DNA of 64,000 nt from Azorhizobium caulinodans ORS 571. GTDB lineage: Bacteria > Pseudomonadota > Alphaproteobacteria > Rhizobiales > Xanthobacteraceae. The stretch lies in assembly GCF_000010525.1 (NCBI RefSeq), contig NC_009937.1, positions 3,849,501-3,913,500 on the forward strand, written 5' to 3'. Shown piece by piece: positions 44,814-54,111 of the stretch. Each line of letters opens with the position of its first letter. The first letter of the stretch is position 1. The notes under the pieces are model-generated. The model worked only from the letters and a program-made list of their open reading frames with translations. It made no database searches and was not told the origin of the DNA. The position numbers and the translations under genes were made by a program.

Positions 44814-46559
44814 TCAGCCGTAATAGCTGATGTACTTGCGGAAATAGTCCTCCCACGTGACCTTCTCGCCGCGCACCAGATAGCGCGCATCCGCCCCCGC
44901 CCAGCGCACGTCGAGCGCCGCCGCCACCTTCGGATGCACGGGGATCTGGAGGCTGCGGAGCGAATCCAGCGGGCCGGAGAACCAGAAGAGCTGCCGCACC
45001 CCCAGTTCCTTCGCCAGATACTTCATCAGCATGGAGAGGATGGCACCGTTGGGATGGGCGGTGGTGTAGAAGACCCGCTTCCTGCGGAAATTCTCCAGAA
45101 TGTAGGCCCCCATGCCGGCCGGGAACTTCTCGTCCATGGCCAGCAGGCGCTTCTCCTCGAACGTATGCAGGCGCTTGGGGTCGATCACCCCCTTCACGTC
45201 GAGATCACGATAGGCGGCAAAGCGCGCCTCGGGATCGGGTATCTCCTTGCGCAGCCGGGCCAGCAAACCGTCGAAATAGGTGAACTCGAAGTTGGGATAG
45301 TCCTTGTTGCGGGCGAACTTGTCATCCGGCCCGTTGAAGGCGTCGAACGGCCAGAGCGAGGCAAAGCGCACGCAGGGATAGCGCAGCGTCGGCAGGTCGG
45401 CCGGCACGTGCTCCTTCAGCGGATACTGCTCCCATTCCTTGATGTCCTGGATGAGCAGCAAGTCACATTCCTCGATGTCCCGGCGGCCCTGCTCATGCAG
45501 GTTGGGCGGCAGCTCCATGAAATGGTGCTTCACCGAGAACTGCTTCGAGAAGCCAGGATTTTCCCGGAAGGCCCGCGCCACCAAGCTGCCCTGGCAATTG
45601 CCGAAGACGAGGATCTTCTTGCGCGTGGTCGCCCCGCGCACCGTCTTGGCGAAGACGCCCGCCGCAGGCCCCGTCCCCGCCGGCAGATGGACGATGTCCA
45701 GCGCGTCGAGCTTCAGGGAGGCCTTGCGGAAATGGCGGATGCCGATGTCGATCTTCTGCGGCACGCCGGAATCGAGGCTGGCGTCGGGCGGCACCTCGAA
45801 CAGGAAGCTGCCCCGTTCCCCCGCCAGTTGCGCGCTGCTGAACACCTCGGTCCCGAGCACACCGCCGTCCCGGGTGCGCACGGAAATCTCCAGCGCCGGC
45901 TCGTCCGGCTGCGAAACCGCACCGACGCGCGCCGCTACCTCCAGCCGGTGCAGTCCGGCGGGCAGGAAGAGCGGCGACCAGGAGCGCCAGAACTTGAGCG
46001 CGGAGACTGAAACGGGCGACAGCCCGACCGGTCCGGAGGCGGGCACGAGCCGCAGGCGCCCCAGCATGCGCCAGCGCATGGGCGGGGCGGCGGCGGTTTC
46101 CGCTTCGCTGGCCGTGCGCAGCGTCAGGCCGGAGATGGTGAAGCGCGAGGTGCCGAACCCGGTGAAGCGGAACTCGAACGGCGCGTCCGCCCCGCTCTCC
46201 ATGGAGAGGGCGTGGGGCACCTCGAAAAAGAGCGAGCGGTCCCCCGCGCGCAGTTCCTCATGGGTGAAGTCCCGCCACGCCCGCAGCATCCGGTTCTGCG
46301 CGATCACCTCCACGCCCAGCATGGGGTGGCCCTTCTGCACGGGGGCGGAGAAATCGCCGTCGAAGCTCAGGCAATACCGCCCCTCCGGCAGCCGCAGGAA
46401 GGGGCCGTACATGAACAGGCGTACCGGCAGGACCAGATCCTGCGCGACGCCGCCATCGGCGAGACGGCGACCTGGCAAACGCACTTCCATGGTGGAGAGG
46501 ATGTCGCGCGCCTGCGAAAAATCCGGCGCCACGCGCGCCGCGTCGTCAACCACCATCAC
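44814..46559 (-). CDS. WcbI-domain protein with duplicated N-terminal domain
   Basis: A 581-residue protein without signal peptide or membrane span. The C-terminal part (about 313-581) is a WcbI-type domain, starting KKILVFGNCQGSLVARAF and including LLLIQDIKEWEQYP and FYTTAHPNGAILSMLMKYLA. WcbI of Burkholderia capsule loci has a GDSL-like fold and is thought to acylate polysaccharide. The N-terminal part holds two similar beta-rich units (about 45-150 and 185-290), each with LPxG near its start and SLFFEVP or SFLFEVP followed by SM/LDSG. It is divergent from the acyl-AMP ligase and carrier-protein genes. Confidence 0.8.
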   Translation of the reverse strand: MMVVDDAARVAPDFSQARDILSTMEVRLPGRRLADGGVAQDLVLPVRLFMYGPFLRLPEGRYCLSFDGDFSAPVQKGHPMLGVEVIAQNRMLRAWRDFTHEELRAGDRSLFFEVPHALSMESGADAPFEFRFTGFGTSRFTISGLTLRTASEAETAAAPPMRWRMLGRLRLVPASGPVGLSPVSVSALKFWRSWSPLFLPAGLHRLEVAARVGAVSQPDEPALEISVRTRDGGVLGTEVFSSAQLAGERGSFLFEVPPDASLDSGVPQKIDIGIRHFRKASLKLDALDIVHLPAGTGPAAGVFAKTVRGATTRKKILVFGNCQGSLVARAFRENPGFSKQFSVKHHFMELPPNLHEQGRRDIEECDLLLIQDIKEWEQYPLKEHVPADLPTLRYPCVRFASLWPFDAFNGPDDKFARNKDYPNFEFTYFDGLLARLRKEIPDPEARFAAYRDLDVKGVIDPKRLHTFEEKRLLAMDEKFPAGMGAYILENFRRKRVFYTTAHPNGAILSMLMKYLAKELGVRQLFWFSGPLDSLRSLQIPVHPKVAAALDVRWAGADARYLVRGEKVTWEDYFRKYISYYG

Positions 46560-46815
46560 GTCCGTCCCACCACCCCTGCCGGGCCATGTTTGATACGCTC
46601 ATCGCCAATGGTCTAGGATAAACCAATGACGCAACGGTGGGACATACGTTGAAAACGGCATCGGGTTTCCTGCGCGACACGGCGTTCCGCCGTCATCTGT
46701 GCCCGTTCGGATCTCTCGATGCCGGTTCGCGGCACCAGCGGAAGCTTGACACCGTGCGTTCCCCGTCCTCTCTCGCCGCGCGGGCACCGATGGCCGGCGG
46801 TTTCAGATCCGAATC

Positions 46816-48561
46816 ATGAGCTCCTTCTCCTCGCTGGTGGACATGCTGCGCCATCAGGCCCAGCACACGCCCGACAAGCGCGCCCTCGTCTTCTCTTCCG
46901 GCAAGCCGGAGATCGAGCCGGAACTAAGCTTCGCCGGCCTCTACGCGCAGGCCGCGACGCTGGCGCGGCAGATTGCGGATCAGACGCAGCCCGGCGACCG
47001 GGCGCTGCTCGTCTTCCCGTCCGGGCTTGAGTTCGTCGTCTCCTATTTCGCCTGCCTCATGGCGGGCGTGGTGGCGGTGCCGCTCATGCCGCCCCGGCGC
47101 AACGCAAATCAGGATTCCAGCGCCGCCATCATCGCAGATTGCGCCCCCGTGCTCGCGCTCAGCCCGGCGGGCGAGGCGGAAGACCCGCGCGGCACGCTGC
47201 GCCAGCGCCTCGCGGACGGCAATGTCCGGCATTTGCCGGTCGCGCTCGCGGACAATGCGACCGACGATCTGCCCGCTCGCGCCATCGCCCGGCAGGATCT
47301 GGCCTTCCTGCAATATACGTCCGGCTCCACCTCCACCCCCAAGGGCGTGATGGTGAGCCACGCCAACCTGCTGGCCAATCTGGAAATGATGCGCCAGCGC
47401 TTCGGCAATCACGCGGGTTCGACCCATGTGAGCTGGATCCCGCTCTATCACGACCTCGGGCTGATCCTGAACCTGCTGGAGCCGCTGTATGTGGGCGCGA
47501 CGTGCGTGCTCATGACCCCCTCCGGCTTCATGCACCGACCGCTGAACTGGCTGCGCAACATTGCGCGCTTCGAGGCCGAAGTCGCTGCCGCGCCCAACTT
47601 TGCCTACCACCTCTGCGTCGACCGCTTCCGGGCCGACCAGATGGAGGGCGTGGACCTCAGCCGCTGGACGCTGGCGGTGAACGGTGCCGAGCCGGTACGC
47701 GCCGTGACCATGGCGCGCTTTGCCGAGACCTTCGCCCCTTACGGCTTCAACGCCCGCACGCTCCATCCCACCTACGGGCTGGCGGAAGCGACCCTCGTCG
47801 TGAGTTCCGCCCCGCGCGGCAGCGGGGTAACGGTGCGCGAGGTGAGCGCCGAAGGGCTGAAGGACCGTCGCATCGCGCCGCCGAAGGACGCGGAAGACCG
47901 CCAGCCCATCGTCGGCTGCGGCCTCACCATGCCGGGCCAGAGCATCGCCATCGTCGATCCGCAGACCCGCCGCCGCGCCGAGCCCGGTGCCATCGGCGAG
48001 ATCTGGGTGCATGGGGCGAGCGTCGCCGGCGGCTACTGGAACCGGCCGGAGGAGAGCGAGGCGACCTTCCGGGCGCACATCGAGGACGAGCCCGACGCCG
48101 GCCCCTTCCTGCGCACCGGCGACCTCGGACATCTGGATGCGGATGGCGAACTCTTCATCGCCGGCCGCATCAAGGACGTCATCATCATCCGCGGCGTGAA
48201 CCATTATCCGCAGGACATCGAGGGCACGGTGGCGGATGCCCACCCCACCCTGCGCCGGGACTATGGCGCGGTGTTCTGCGTCACCGGCGAGGACGGCACC
48301 GAGCAGGTGGTGCTGGTGCAGGAGGTGGAACGCACCAAGCGCCATGCCATCGACGAGACGGAAGTCTTCGCCGCGATCCGGGCGGCGGTGGTCAACAATC
48401 ACGAGGTGAACGTGGCGAAGATCGTGCTGATCCGCCCCGGCACCATCCCCAAGACCACCAGCGGCAAGATCCAGCGCAGCCGCACCCGCCAGCAGTGGCT
48501 GGACGGCACGCTGGAGGTGTGGGATCCCCGCGCACCGGAATCGGCGGCCGAAGCCGTCTGA
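46816..48561 (+). CDS. Fatty acyl-AMP ligase
   Basis: A 581-residue adenylating enzyme of the FAAL type. Core motifs are YTSGSTSTPKGVMVSHANL (167 onward), SWIPLYHDLGLI, HPTYGLAEATL, FLRTGDLG and GRIKDVIIIRGVNHYPQDIE, with the late catalytic Lys in IPKTTSGKIQRSRTR. FAALs activate fatty acids as acyl-AMP and pass them to a carrier protein instead of CoA. A carrier protein follows 23 bases downstream. No polyketide or peptide synthase is in the window, so the acyl acceptor is unknown. Confidence 0.93.
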   Translation: MSSFSSLVDMLRHQAQHTPDKRALVFSSGKPEIEPELSFAGLYAQAATLARQIADQTQPGDRALLVFPSGLEFVVSYFACLMAGVVAVPLMPPRRNANQDSSAAIIADCAPVLALSPAGEAEDPRGTLRQRLADGNVRHLPVALADNATDDLPARAIARQDLAFLQYTSGSTSTPKGVMVSHANLLANLEMMRQRFGNHAGSTHVSWIPLYHDLGLILNLLEPLYVGATCVLMTPSGFMHRPLNWLRNIARFEAEVAAAPNFAYHLCVDRFRADQMEGVDLSRWTLAVNGAEPVRAVTMARFAETFAPYGFNARTLHPTYGLAEATLVVSSAPRGSGVTVREVSAEGLKDRRIAPPKDAEDRQPIVGCGLTMPGQSIAIVDPQTRRRAEPGAIGEIWVHGASVAGGYWNRPEESEATFRAHIEDEPDAGPFLRTGDLGHLDADGELFIAGRIKDVIIIRGVNHYPQDIEGTVADAHPTLRRDYGAVFCVTGEDGTEQVVLVQEVERTKRHAIDETEVFAAIRAAVVNNHEVNVAKIVLIRPGTIPKTTSGKIQRSRTRQQWLDGTLEVWDPRAPESAAEAV

Positions 48562-48584
48562 CACTTTCGAACAGAGCCCGCATC

Positions 48585-48827
48585 ATGCCCAGCCCCAGCG
48601 ACATCCTCAGCCATTGCCGCGAGCGCCTCGCGGCCATCGTGGAGACGGACGCCTCAGCCATCGCGGATGACGCCAGCTTCGCCAGCCTCGGGCTTGATTC
48701 GGCCATGGCCGTGCATTTCGTGCTGGAAATCGAGGAATGGCTCGGCATCGAACTTTATCCTTCGGTGACCGAAGACTATCCGACCCTCCAGACCTTCAGC
48801 GCCTATGCGGCGAGCCTCAAGGCGTGA
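48585..48827 (+). CDS. Acyl carrier protein
   Basis: An 80-residue carrier protein with the phosphopantetheine site LGLDSAMAVHF (Ser39), EIEEWLGIELYPSVTEDYPT and four predicted helices. It starts 23 bases after the acyl-AMP ligase and is its probable acyl acceptor. The central GLDS and following helix differ from housekeeping AcpP (which has LGADSLD), as expected for a dedicated carrier. Confidence 0.92.
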   Translation: MPSPSDILSHCRERLAAIVETDASAIADDASFASLGLDSAMAVHFVLEIEEWLGIELYPSVTEDYPTLQTFSAYAASLKA

Positions 48828-49059
48828 ACAATCGAGCGCCTGCCACGTTCCTGCCCATGTCCTGAAGGCTTTTGTCCCACCCTTGCGTTGGGGCGCGGCG
48901 TGAAGATTCGCCAGTTTCCGCAGATCCGGCACCGGCTTTTCATGGCCTGCCGATGGATACGCTTTGTTTGGAGACTGTCCGTTACACTGCGACCCGCCAT
49001 TGCCTGAACCCCTCGTGTTGCCGCCTTTTCGAGAGGCCGGAACCGGACGGAGCCAATAC

Positions 49060-49602
49060 ATGGAAAGTGCCCGCGTTCATCTCTACCAGTTCGCCTCGGG
49101 AGGCCATTGGGCGCCCGGCGACAGCGTGGAGGCCTATCTGCGGCAGCTCATGGAAATCGACATGGGCCTCACCCCCCGTGCGGACCGCATCGCTGCCCTG
49201 ACGGTGTTCCTCGACGAGGCCTTCCAGCTCGCCCATTCCATCGGCTGGACCGGTGCGGTGCGCGAGGCCCCGCAGATGTTCGCCCTGCCGGGCCTGCCGG
49301 CGGACGAGCAGATCTACATGGTGGCCTGGGAGCAGGAAGACGGCATCGCCTTTGCGGCCGCCCCCTATCCGCTGCCGTGGCTCGAGGCCAAGGCCACCCG
49401 CTTCACCGACAGCACCCGCGCCGTTCCGGCCCGCGAGGAGCGCGCCCCCGGCCCTTTTGAGCCCGCTCCTCGCGCCCCGGCTCCGCGCGAGGAGGAAGCC
49501 GATCCGTTTGCCGAGTTCGCCCGCCGCGGCGAGGAAGCCGCACGCCTCGCCCGCGAGGCGGCGGAGGAAGACCGCCCGGCATCCGGCCGCCGCTTCTTCT
49601 GA
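49060..49602 (+). CDS. Conserved-looking protein of unknown function
   Basis: A 180-residue protein. The N-terminal half (about 1-105) looks folded (LRQLMEIDMGLTPRADRIAA, DEQIYMVAWEQEDGIAFAAA). The C-terminal 60 residues are low-complexity Glu/Arg/Ala/Pro, probably disordered, ending in GRRFF. GGAG lies about 8 bases before the ATG at 49060. I do not recognise it. It shares the strand of the carrier-protein gene but is 232 bases away. Confidence 0.65.
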   Translation: MESARVHLYQFASGGHWAPGDSVEAYLRQLMEIDMGLTPRADRIAALTVFLDEAFQLAHSIGWTGAVREAPQMFALPGLPADEQIYMVAWEQEDGIAFAAAPYPLPWLEAKATRFTDSTRAVPAREERAPGPFEPAPRAPAPREEEADPFAEFARRGEEAARLAREAAEEDRPASGRRFF

Positions 49603-49617
49603 AAGCTGAAACAGAAA

Positions 49618-49646
49618 ACCCCTCGGAGGGGCAGTCTCCGAGGGGT
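49618..49646. terminator. Terminator between convergent genes
   Basis: ACCCCTCGGAG (49618-49628) pairs perfectly with CTCCGAGGGGT (49636-49646) around GGGCAGT. On the minus strand it is followed by TTTTCTGTTTC, a fair T-rich tail, so it ends the minus-strand gene at 49694 and probably the plus-strand gene as well. Confidence 0.75.
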
Positions 49647-49693
49647 CCGTTGCGGGCGACGCATTGCCGGCCCCGCCCGTTCCAGTCTGAAGC

Positions 49694-50317
49694 CTAGCGG
49701 CCCATCGCGGCCAATCCGCCGCGGCTGCCTGCCATCGCGCGTTCCATGCCGCGCGCCGGGACGAGGCGCAGATGCGCCCGCTTGCGGGCCGCCAGCCAAA
49801 GTCCGCCGCGTCCGTCCGACGCCAGTTCGTCCGCCACGAAGCCGGATGCGGTGAGCCGGCCGTAGAGATGCGGCACCGAGATGTGGCGCGCATTGTCAAA
49901 CGCGGCGAGCAGCCAGCCGCCGTCCTTCAGTGCGAAGCGCGCACGGGCCAGCAGGCGGTCCATCTCCTCGCCCCTCGGCATCTGCGAGACGATGAGGGCC
50001 TCGGCGATGCCGTGGGCGACGCAGTCGAGATTGCGCGGGGCACAGCCGACATTGGTGAAGCCGCCCCGCCACATCAGCAGGGCCAGAGACAGGGCATCGC
50101 CGCCCAGCACGAGCACATGGTCGTGGGCATCGACCCGATCGCCCTGCGTCAGCAGACGGCCGAGACCGGGCAGGGCAGCGAGGGCTGGAGCGCGATCCTC
50201 ACCGATCGCGTCAATCTGTGCGGTGAATCGCCCTCCCTCTCTCGAACCCGTCTCTAGGGGAGGTTCGGTGACGGGCGCTTCGACGTCGGCCACCGAAAGA
50301 TCATGGGCAAGGGGCAT
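49694..50317 (-). CDS. Unknown protein, methyltransferase-fold-like
   Basis: A 207-residue protein. DHVLVLGGDALSLALLMWRG resembles the first strand and glycine loop of Rossmann-like SAM methyltransferases, and FALKDGGWLLAAFDN fits the later core strand; no clear catalytic motif is seen. GGAGGCGAG lies directly before the ATG at 50317. Function is not assigned. The frame extends upstream but with out-of-place Arg/Gly-rich sequence. Confidence 0.65.
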   Translation of the reverse strand: MPLAHDLSVADVEAPVTEPPLETGSREGGRFTAQIDAIGEDRAPALAALPGLGRLLTQGDRVDAHDHVLVLGGDALSLALLMWRGGFTNVGCAPRNLDCVAHGIAEALIVSQMPRGEEMDRLLARARFALKDGGWLLAAFDNARHISVPHLYGRLTASGFVADELASDGRGGLWLAARKRAHLRLVPARGMERAMAGSRGGLAAMGR

Positions 50318-50574
50318 CTCGCCTCCGGAAAAAGCAGCCGGCCCGAAGGCTCGACCTGACGCCCCGAAGATCGGTCCCATCCGCCTAAAGGCGCCATCCG
50401 GAAGCCGCGGCCGAGTGGTAAAGCCCCCGTAAGGACCGCTGCGGAGAATGCCCCGCGCGCACCTGTTGTCTTTTTGAACGTCCGAACCTTGCGCCACGGG
50501 CTGGAGGAACGGCGGCCAGGAGGCTAGATGAGGGACGCGCCTTCCCCGCCGCACCGTGCCCTTCCGGAGCGCAC

Positions 50575-52026
50575 ATGCTCGCATCTGCCCTGCCCCGCCA
50601 TATCCTCGTTCCGCTCATCGTGGCGTGCGCATTGTTCATGGAGCAGGTGGATTCCACCGTCATCTCGACATCTCTGCCCGCCATTGCCGCCTCGCTGCAC
50701 GATGATCCGGTGGCGCTGAAGCTGGCGCTCACCTCCTATCTGCTGAGCCTCGCGGTCTTCATTCCCGCGTCGGGCTGGTGTGCGGACCGATTCGGCGCGC
50801 GCACCGTGTTCCGCTCGGCCATCGTCATCTTCACGCTGGGCTCGATCCTCTGCGGGCTCTCCACCAGCCTTCTGGATTTCGTGATCTACCGCATCATCCA
50901 GGGCATGGGCGGGGCGATGATGGTGCCGGTGGGCCGCCTCGTGATCCTGCGGTCGGTGCCGAAGTCCGAGATCGTCTCGGCGCTCGCCTGGCTGACCATT
51001 CCGGCGCTGCTCGGCCCCGTGATGGGTCCGCCGCTGGGCGGCTTCATCACCACCTATTTCGACTGGCGGCTCATCTTCTTCATCAACGTGCCCATCGGCA
51101 TTCTCGGCATCATCCTCGCCACGCGCTTCATCGAGAACGTGCGCGAGGAGGACGTACCGCCTCTGGACCTGCACGGCCTCGTGCTCTCCGGCATCGGCCT
51201 CTCCGGGCTCGTCTTCGGCCTCGCCGTTCTGGGCCAGCACCTCGTGCCCTATTGGGCGGCGGCGGGCGTCACCGCCATCGGCATCGTGGCCCTCGGCTTC
51301 TATGTCCGCCACGCCCGGCGCACGCCCCATGCGGTGCTGGACCTCTCGCTGCTGCGCATCCCGACCTTCCGCGCCGGCGTGGTCGGCGGCTCGCTGTTCC
51401 GCATCGGCGTGGGCGCCCTGCCCTTCGCTCTGCCGCTGATGCTGCAACTGACCTTCGGCCTGTCCCCCTTCGCCTCCGGCATGCTCACCTTCGCCTCATC
51501 CGCCGGTGCCCTGGTGATGAAGACGACGGCGCGGCCGATCCTGCGGCGCTTCGGCTTCTGGCGGGTGCTGGTGGTGAACGCGCTGATCTCCTCGGCCTTC
51601 ATCGGTGCCAATGCGCTGTTCACGCCGGAAACGCCCCATGCCGCCATCGTCGCGGTGCTGCTGATGGGCGGCTTCTTCCGCTCGCTGGAGTTCACCGCCA
51701 TCAACGCCTTGTCCTATGCGGACGTCTCCCAGCCGGAGATGAGCCGCGCCACCTCCTTCGTCAGCGTGGCGCAGCAGGTGTCGCTGTCTCTGGGTGTGGC
51801 GCTGGTAGGCATGGTGCTGGAGGCAATGCGCAGCGCACGGGGCGAGACGGCACTGCAACTGGCCGACTTCACCCCCGCCTTCCTCATCGTCGCAGGAGTG
51901 AGCGCGCTTGCCGTCTTCAGCTTCATGAACCTGCCGAAGGATGCGGGCGCAGAACTCTCCGGCCACAAGGAAAAGCCGAGCACGCTGCCCGATCCCCGCG
52001 GCGAGGTGAACACCGCGGGCTCGTAA
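50575..52026 (+). CDS. MFS drug/metabolite exporter, DHA2-like
   Basis: A 483-residue membrane protein with about 14 hydrophobic segments. Typical blocks are MEQVDSTVISTSLPAIAASL, the loop GWCADRFGARTVF, RIIQGMGGAMMVPVGRL and PALLGPVMGPPLGGFITTYF with WRLIFFINVPIG, as in EmrB/QacA-type proton-driven exporters. The C-terminal tail is hydrophilic. The substrate is unknown. Confidence 0.93.
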   Translation: MLASALPRHILVPLIVACALFMEQVDSTVISTSLPAIAASLHDDPVALKLALTSYLLSLAVFIPASGWCADRFGARTVFRSAIVIFTLGSILCGLSTSLLDFVIYRIIQGMGGAMMVPVGRLVILRSVPKSEIVSALAWLTIPALLGPVMGPPLGGFITTYFDWRLIFFINVPIGILGIILATRFIENVREEDVPPLDLHGLVLSGIGLSGLVFGLAVLGQHLVPYWAAAGVTAIGIVALGFYVRHARRTPHAVLDLSLLRIPTFRAGVVGGSLFRIGVGALPFALPLMLQLTFGLSPFASGMLTFASSAGALVMKTTARPILRRFGFWRVLVVNALISSAFIGANALFTPETPHAAIVAVLLMGGFFRSLEFTAINALSYADVSQPEMSRATSFVSVAQQVSLSLGVALVGMVLEAMRSARGETALQLADFTPAFLIVAGVSALAVFSFMNLPKDAGAELSGHKEKPSTLPDPRGEVNTAGS

Positions 52027-52029
52027 GGT

Positions 52030-52752
52030 TCAGGCCTCGTCCGTCTCGTCTTCCGTCCGGTCGGCGCTGCCGCGAAAACCGGTCGCGACGAGATAGAGCT
52101 CGGCCGAATCCGCACGGCTCGCCGCCGGCTTCAGATGGCGCACCTGCGCATAGTCGCGCTTCAGGTCGGCCAGCAGCGTGCCCTCGGTGCCGCCCTGGAA
52201 CACCTTCGCGATGAAGGCCCCGCCCGGCGCCAGAACCTGCCGGGCGAAATCCGCCGCCAGTTCCACGAGGGCGATGATCTTGAGATGGTCGGTCTTCTTG
52301 TGGCCGGTGGTGTTGGCCGCCATGTCCGACATCACGAGGTCCGCCTTGCCGTCCAGCATGGCGAACAGCCGCTCGGGGGCAGTGGGATCGAGGAAGTCCA
52401 TCTGGGCGAACATGACGCCCGTCACCGCATCCATCTCCAGAAGGTCGATGGCGACGATCTTGCCCTGCCCTTCCGCCGCGCCGATCTTCTTGGCCGCCAC
52501 CTGGCTCCAGCCGCCGGGGGCGGCGCCAAGGTCCACGATGCGCATGCCCCGCTTCAGGACGTGGAGCTTTTCGTCCATCTCGATCAGCTTGAAGGCGGCA
52601 CGCGAGCGCCAGCCCTCGCGCTTGGCGCGGGCCACATAGGGATCGTTGAGCTGGCGCTGGAGCCACTTCTGGGACGAGGACGAGCGGGTGCGTGCCGACT
52701 TCACGCGCACCTTGAGGGGACGTGCGTCGGGACTGCGGGGGGAGGAACTCAA
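52030..52752 (-). CDS. rlmE: 23S rRNA 2'-O-ribose methyltransferase RlmE
   Basis: A 240-residue FtsJ-type enzyme that methylates U2552 of 23S rRNA. SAM site VDLGAAPGGWSQVA, VMSDMAANTTGHKKTDH and FIAKVFQGG supply the K-D-K-E tetrad. TTG at 52752 was chosen: it overlaps the Ppx stop as TTGA and has GGAG 8 bases upstream, and gives a normal length. An ATG at 52797 would overlap the upstream gene by 49 bases without a ribosome site. The N-terminus is basic (PLKVRVKSARTRSSS), as in homologues. Confidence 0.93.
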   Translation of the reverse strand: MSSSPRSPDARPLKVRVKSARTRSSSSQKWLQRQLNDPYVARAKREGWRSRAAFKLIEMDEKLHVLKRGMRIVDLGAAPGGWSQVAAKKIGAAEGQGKIVAIDLLEMDAVTGVMFAQMDFLDPTAPERLFAMLDGKADLVMSDMAANTTGHKKTDHLKIIALVELAADFARQVLAPGGAFIAKVFQGGTEGTLLADLKRDYAQVRHLKPAASRADSAELYLVATGFRGSADRTEDETDEA

Positions 52753-53960
52753 GTACAGGACTCCGAATAGCTGGGCTGCGCGCGATGCCGCTTCCATACA
52801 CCATCGGCGCGCATGAGCTGCACCAGCATGCCTTCGCGCAGGCCACGGTCGGCCACGCGCAGGCGCTCGGCGGGGAAAGTCTCGCGGACCGCCTCCATGA
52901 TGGCGCAGCCGGCCAGAACGAGGTCCGCCCGCTGGGCGCCGATGCAGGGATTGGACACCCGCTCCTCGAACGACATCCCCATGAGGCGGTCCACCACCTC
53001 GCAGATGTCGTCCGCATAAAGCCAGGCACCGTCCACACGGGTGCGGTCGTAGCGGTCGAGGCCGAGGTGGATGCCGGCGACGGTGGTCACGGTGCCGGAG
53101 GTGCCGAGCAGATGCATCCGGCCCGGCTGTCGCAGGCCCCAGCTCTGGCGCACGCCTTCCAGCATATCCACCACTTCGGCCACCATGCGGTGGAAGAGAT
53201 CGCAGGACACCTTCACCCCGCCGTGCCGCTCGGCGAGCGACACGACGCCCACCGGCAGCGAGGCCCAGGAGCGGATGCGGGCACGCGGCGGACCATCGTC
53301 GCCCGCCGCCCGGCGGCCGAGCCACACCACTTCCGTGGAGCCGCCGCCGATGTCGAACAGGATGGCGCCGTCGCAATTGGGATCGACGAGGGGCGCGCAG
53401 CCGGCGGCAGCGAGGCCCGCCTCGGTGCGGCGGTCGACCACTTCCAGCACGAGGCCGGTGCGGTCTTCCACCACCGAGCAGAACTCATCGCCATTCGCCG
53501 CAGCACGGCAGGCTTCGGTGGCAATGACGCGCATGCGCTTCACGCCCCGTGCCTGGATCTTGCCTGCGCAGACCTCGAGCGCACCCACCGCACGACCCAT
53601 GGCCGCCGCGCTCAGCCGTCCGCTGGCGCCAAGCCCCTCGCCGAGGCGGACGATGCGCGAGAAGGCATCGACCACGCGGAAGTTGCGGGCCGTGGGCCTG
53701 GCCACAAGCAAACGGCAGTTGTTGGTGCCAAGGTCCAGCGCGGCATAGAGGTTGTCGCTGCCGGGATAGCCGAACCGCGTGCCCATGGGCACGGGTTCCG
53801 CGCAAGGGGCGGCGCTCCCGGCGCCGCCGCAGTCAACCTCGTCCCGCGCCGCGATGGACGGCCCGAGATCGGGGCAGCCGCTTTCCGGCTCACCGCCAAC
53901 GGACAGCGCGCGGTCTCCGCACGCTTTGTCCGGTGAGGGCCGGTGCGTCTCGTCCCTCAT
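52749..53960 (-). CDS. Ppx/GppA-family phosphatase
   Basis: A 403-residue actin-like ATPase-fold enzyme (exopolyphosphatase or pppGpp phosphatase). Motifs are ALDLGTNNCRLLVA, VIATEACRAAANG, FDIGGGSTEVVWL and LLGTSGTVTTVAGI. About 65 N-terminal residues precede the fold and look disordered. GAGGGG lies before the ATG at 53960. It is translationally coupled to rlmE, an arrangement common in alphaproteobacteria. Which substrate it prefers cannot be read from sequence. Confidence 0.92.
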   Translation of the reverse strand: MRDETHRPSPDKACGDRALSVGGEPESGCPDLGPSIAARDEVDCGGAGSAAPCAEPVPMGTRFGYPGSDNLYAALDLGTNNCRLLVARPTARNFRVVDAFSRIVRLGEGLGASGRLSAAAMGRAVGALEVCAGKIQARGVKRMRVIATEACRAAANGDEFCSVVEDRTGLVLEVVDRRTEAGLAAAGCAPLVDPNCDGAILFDIGGGSTEVVWLGRRAAGDDGPPRARIRSWASLPVGVVSLAERHGGVKVSCDLFHRMVAEVVDMLEGVRQSWGLRQPGRMHLLGTSGTVTTVAGIHLGLDRYDRTRVDGAWLYADDICEVVDRLMGMSFEERVSNPCIGAQRADLVLAGCAIMEAVRETFPAERLRVADRGLREGMLVQLMRADGVWKRHRAQPSYSESCT

Positions 53961-54111
53961 CTCAATCCCCTCGCAGGGAGCTGCAGACCTGCCGCATGCT
54001 CACCCGCCTTCGATATCAGTTAAGGGGAGTGTAACACCGGAAAAGGGACGTGCAATCCGGCAAAGCCGCAGGACTGAACCGCGCCGGTAGCAGCAATGCC
54101 GGCCTTTCGCC

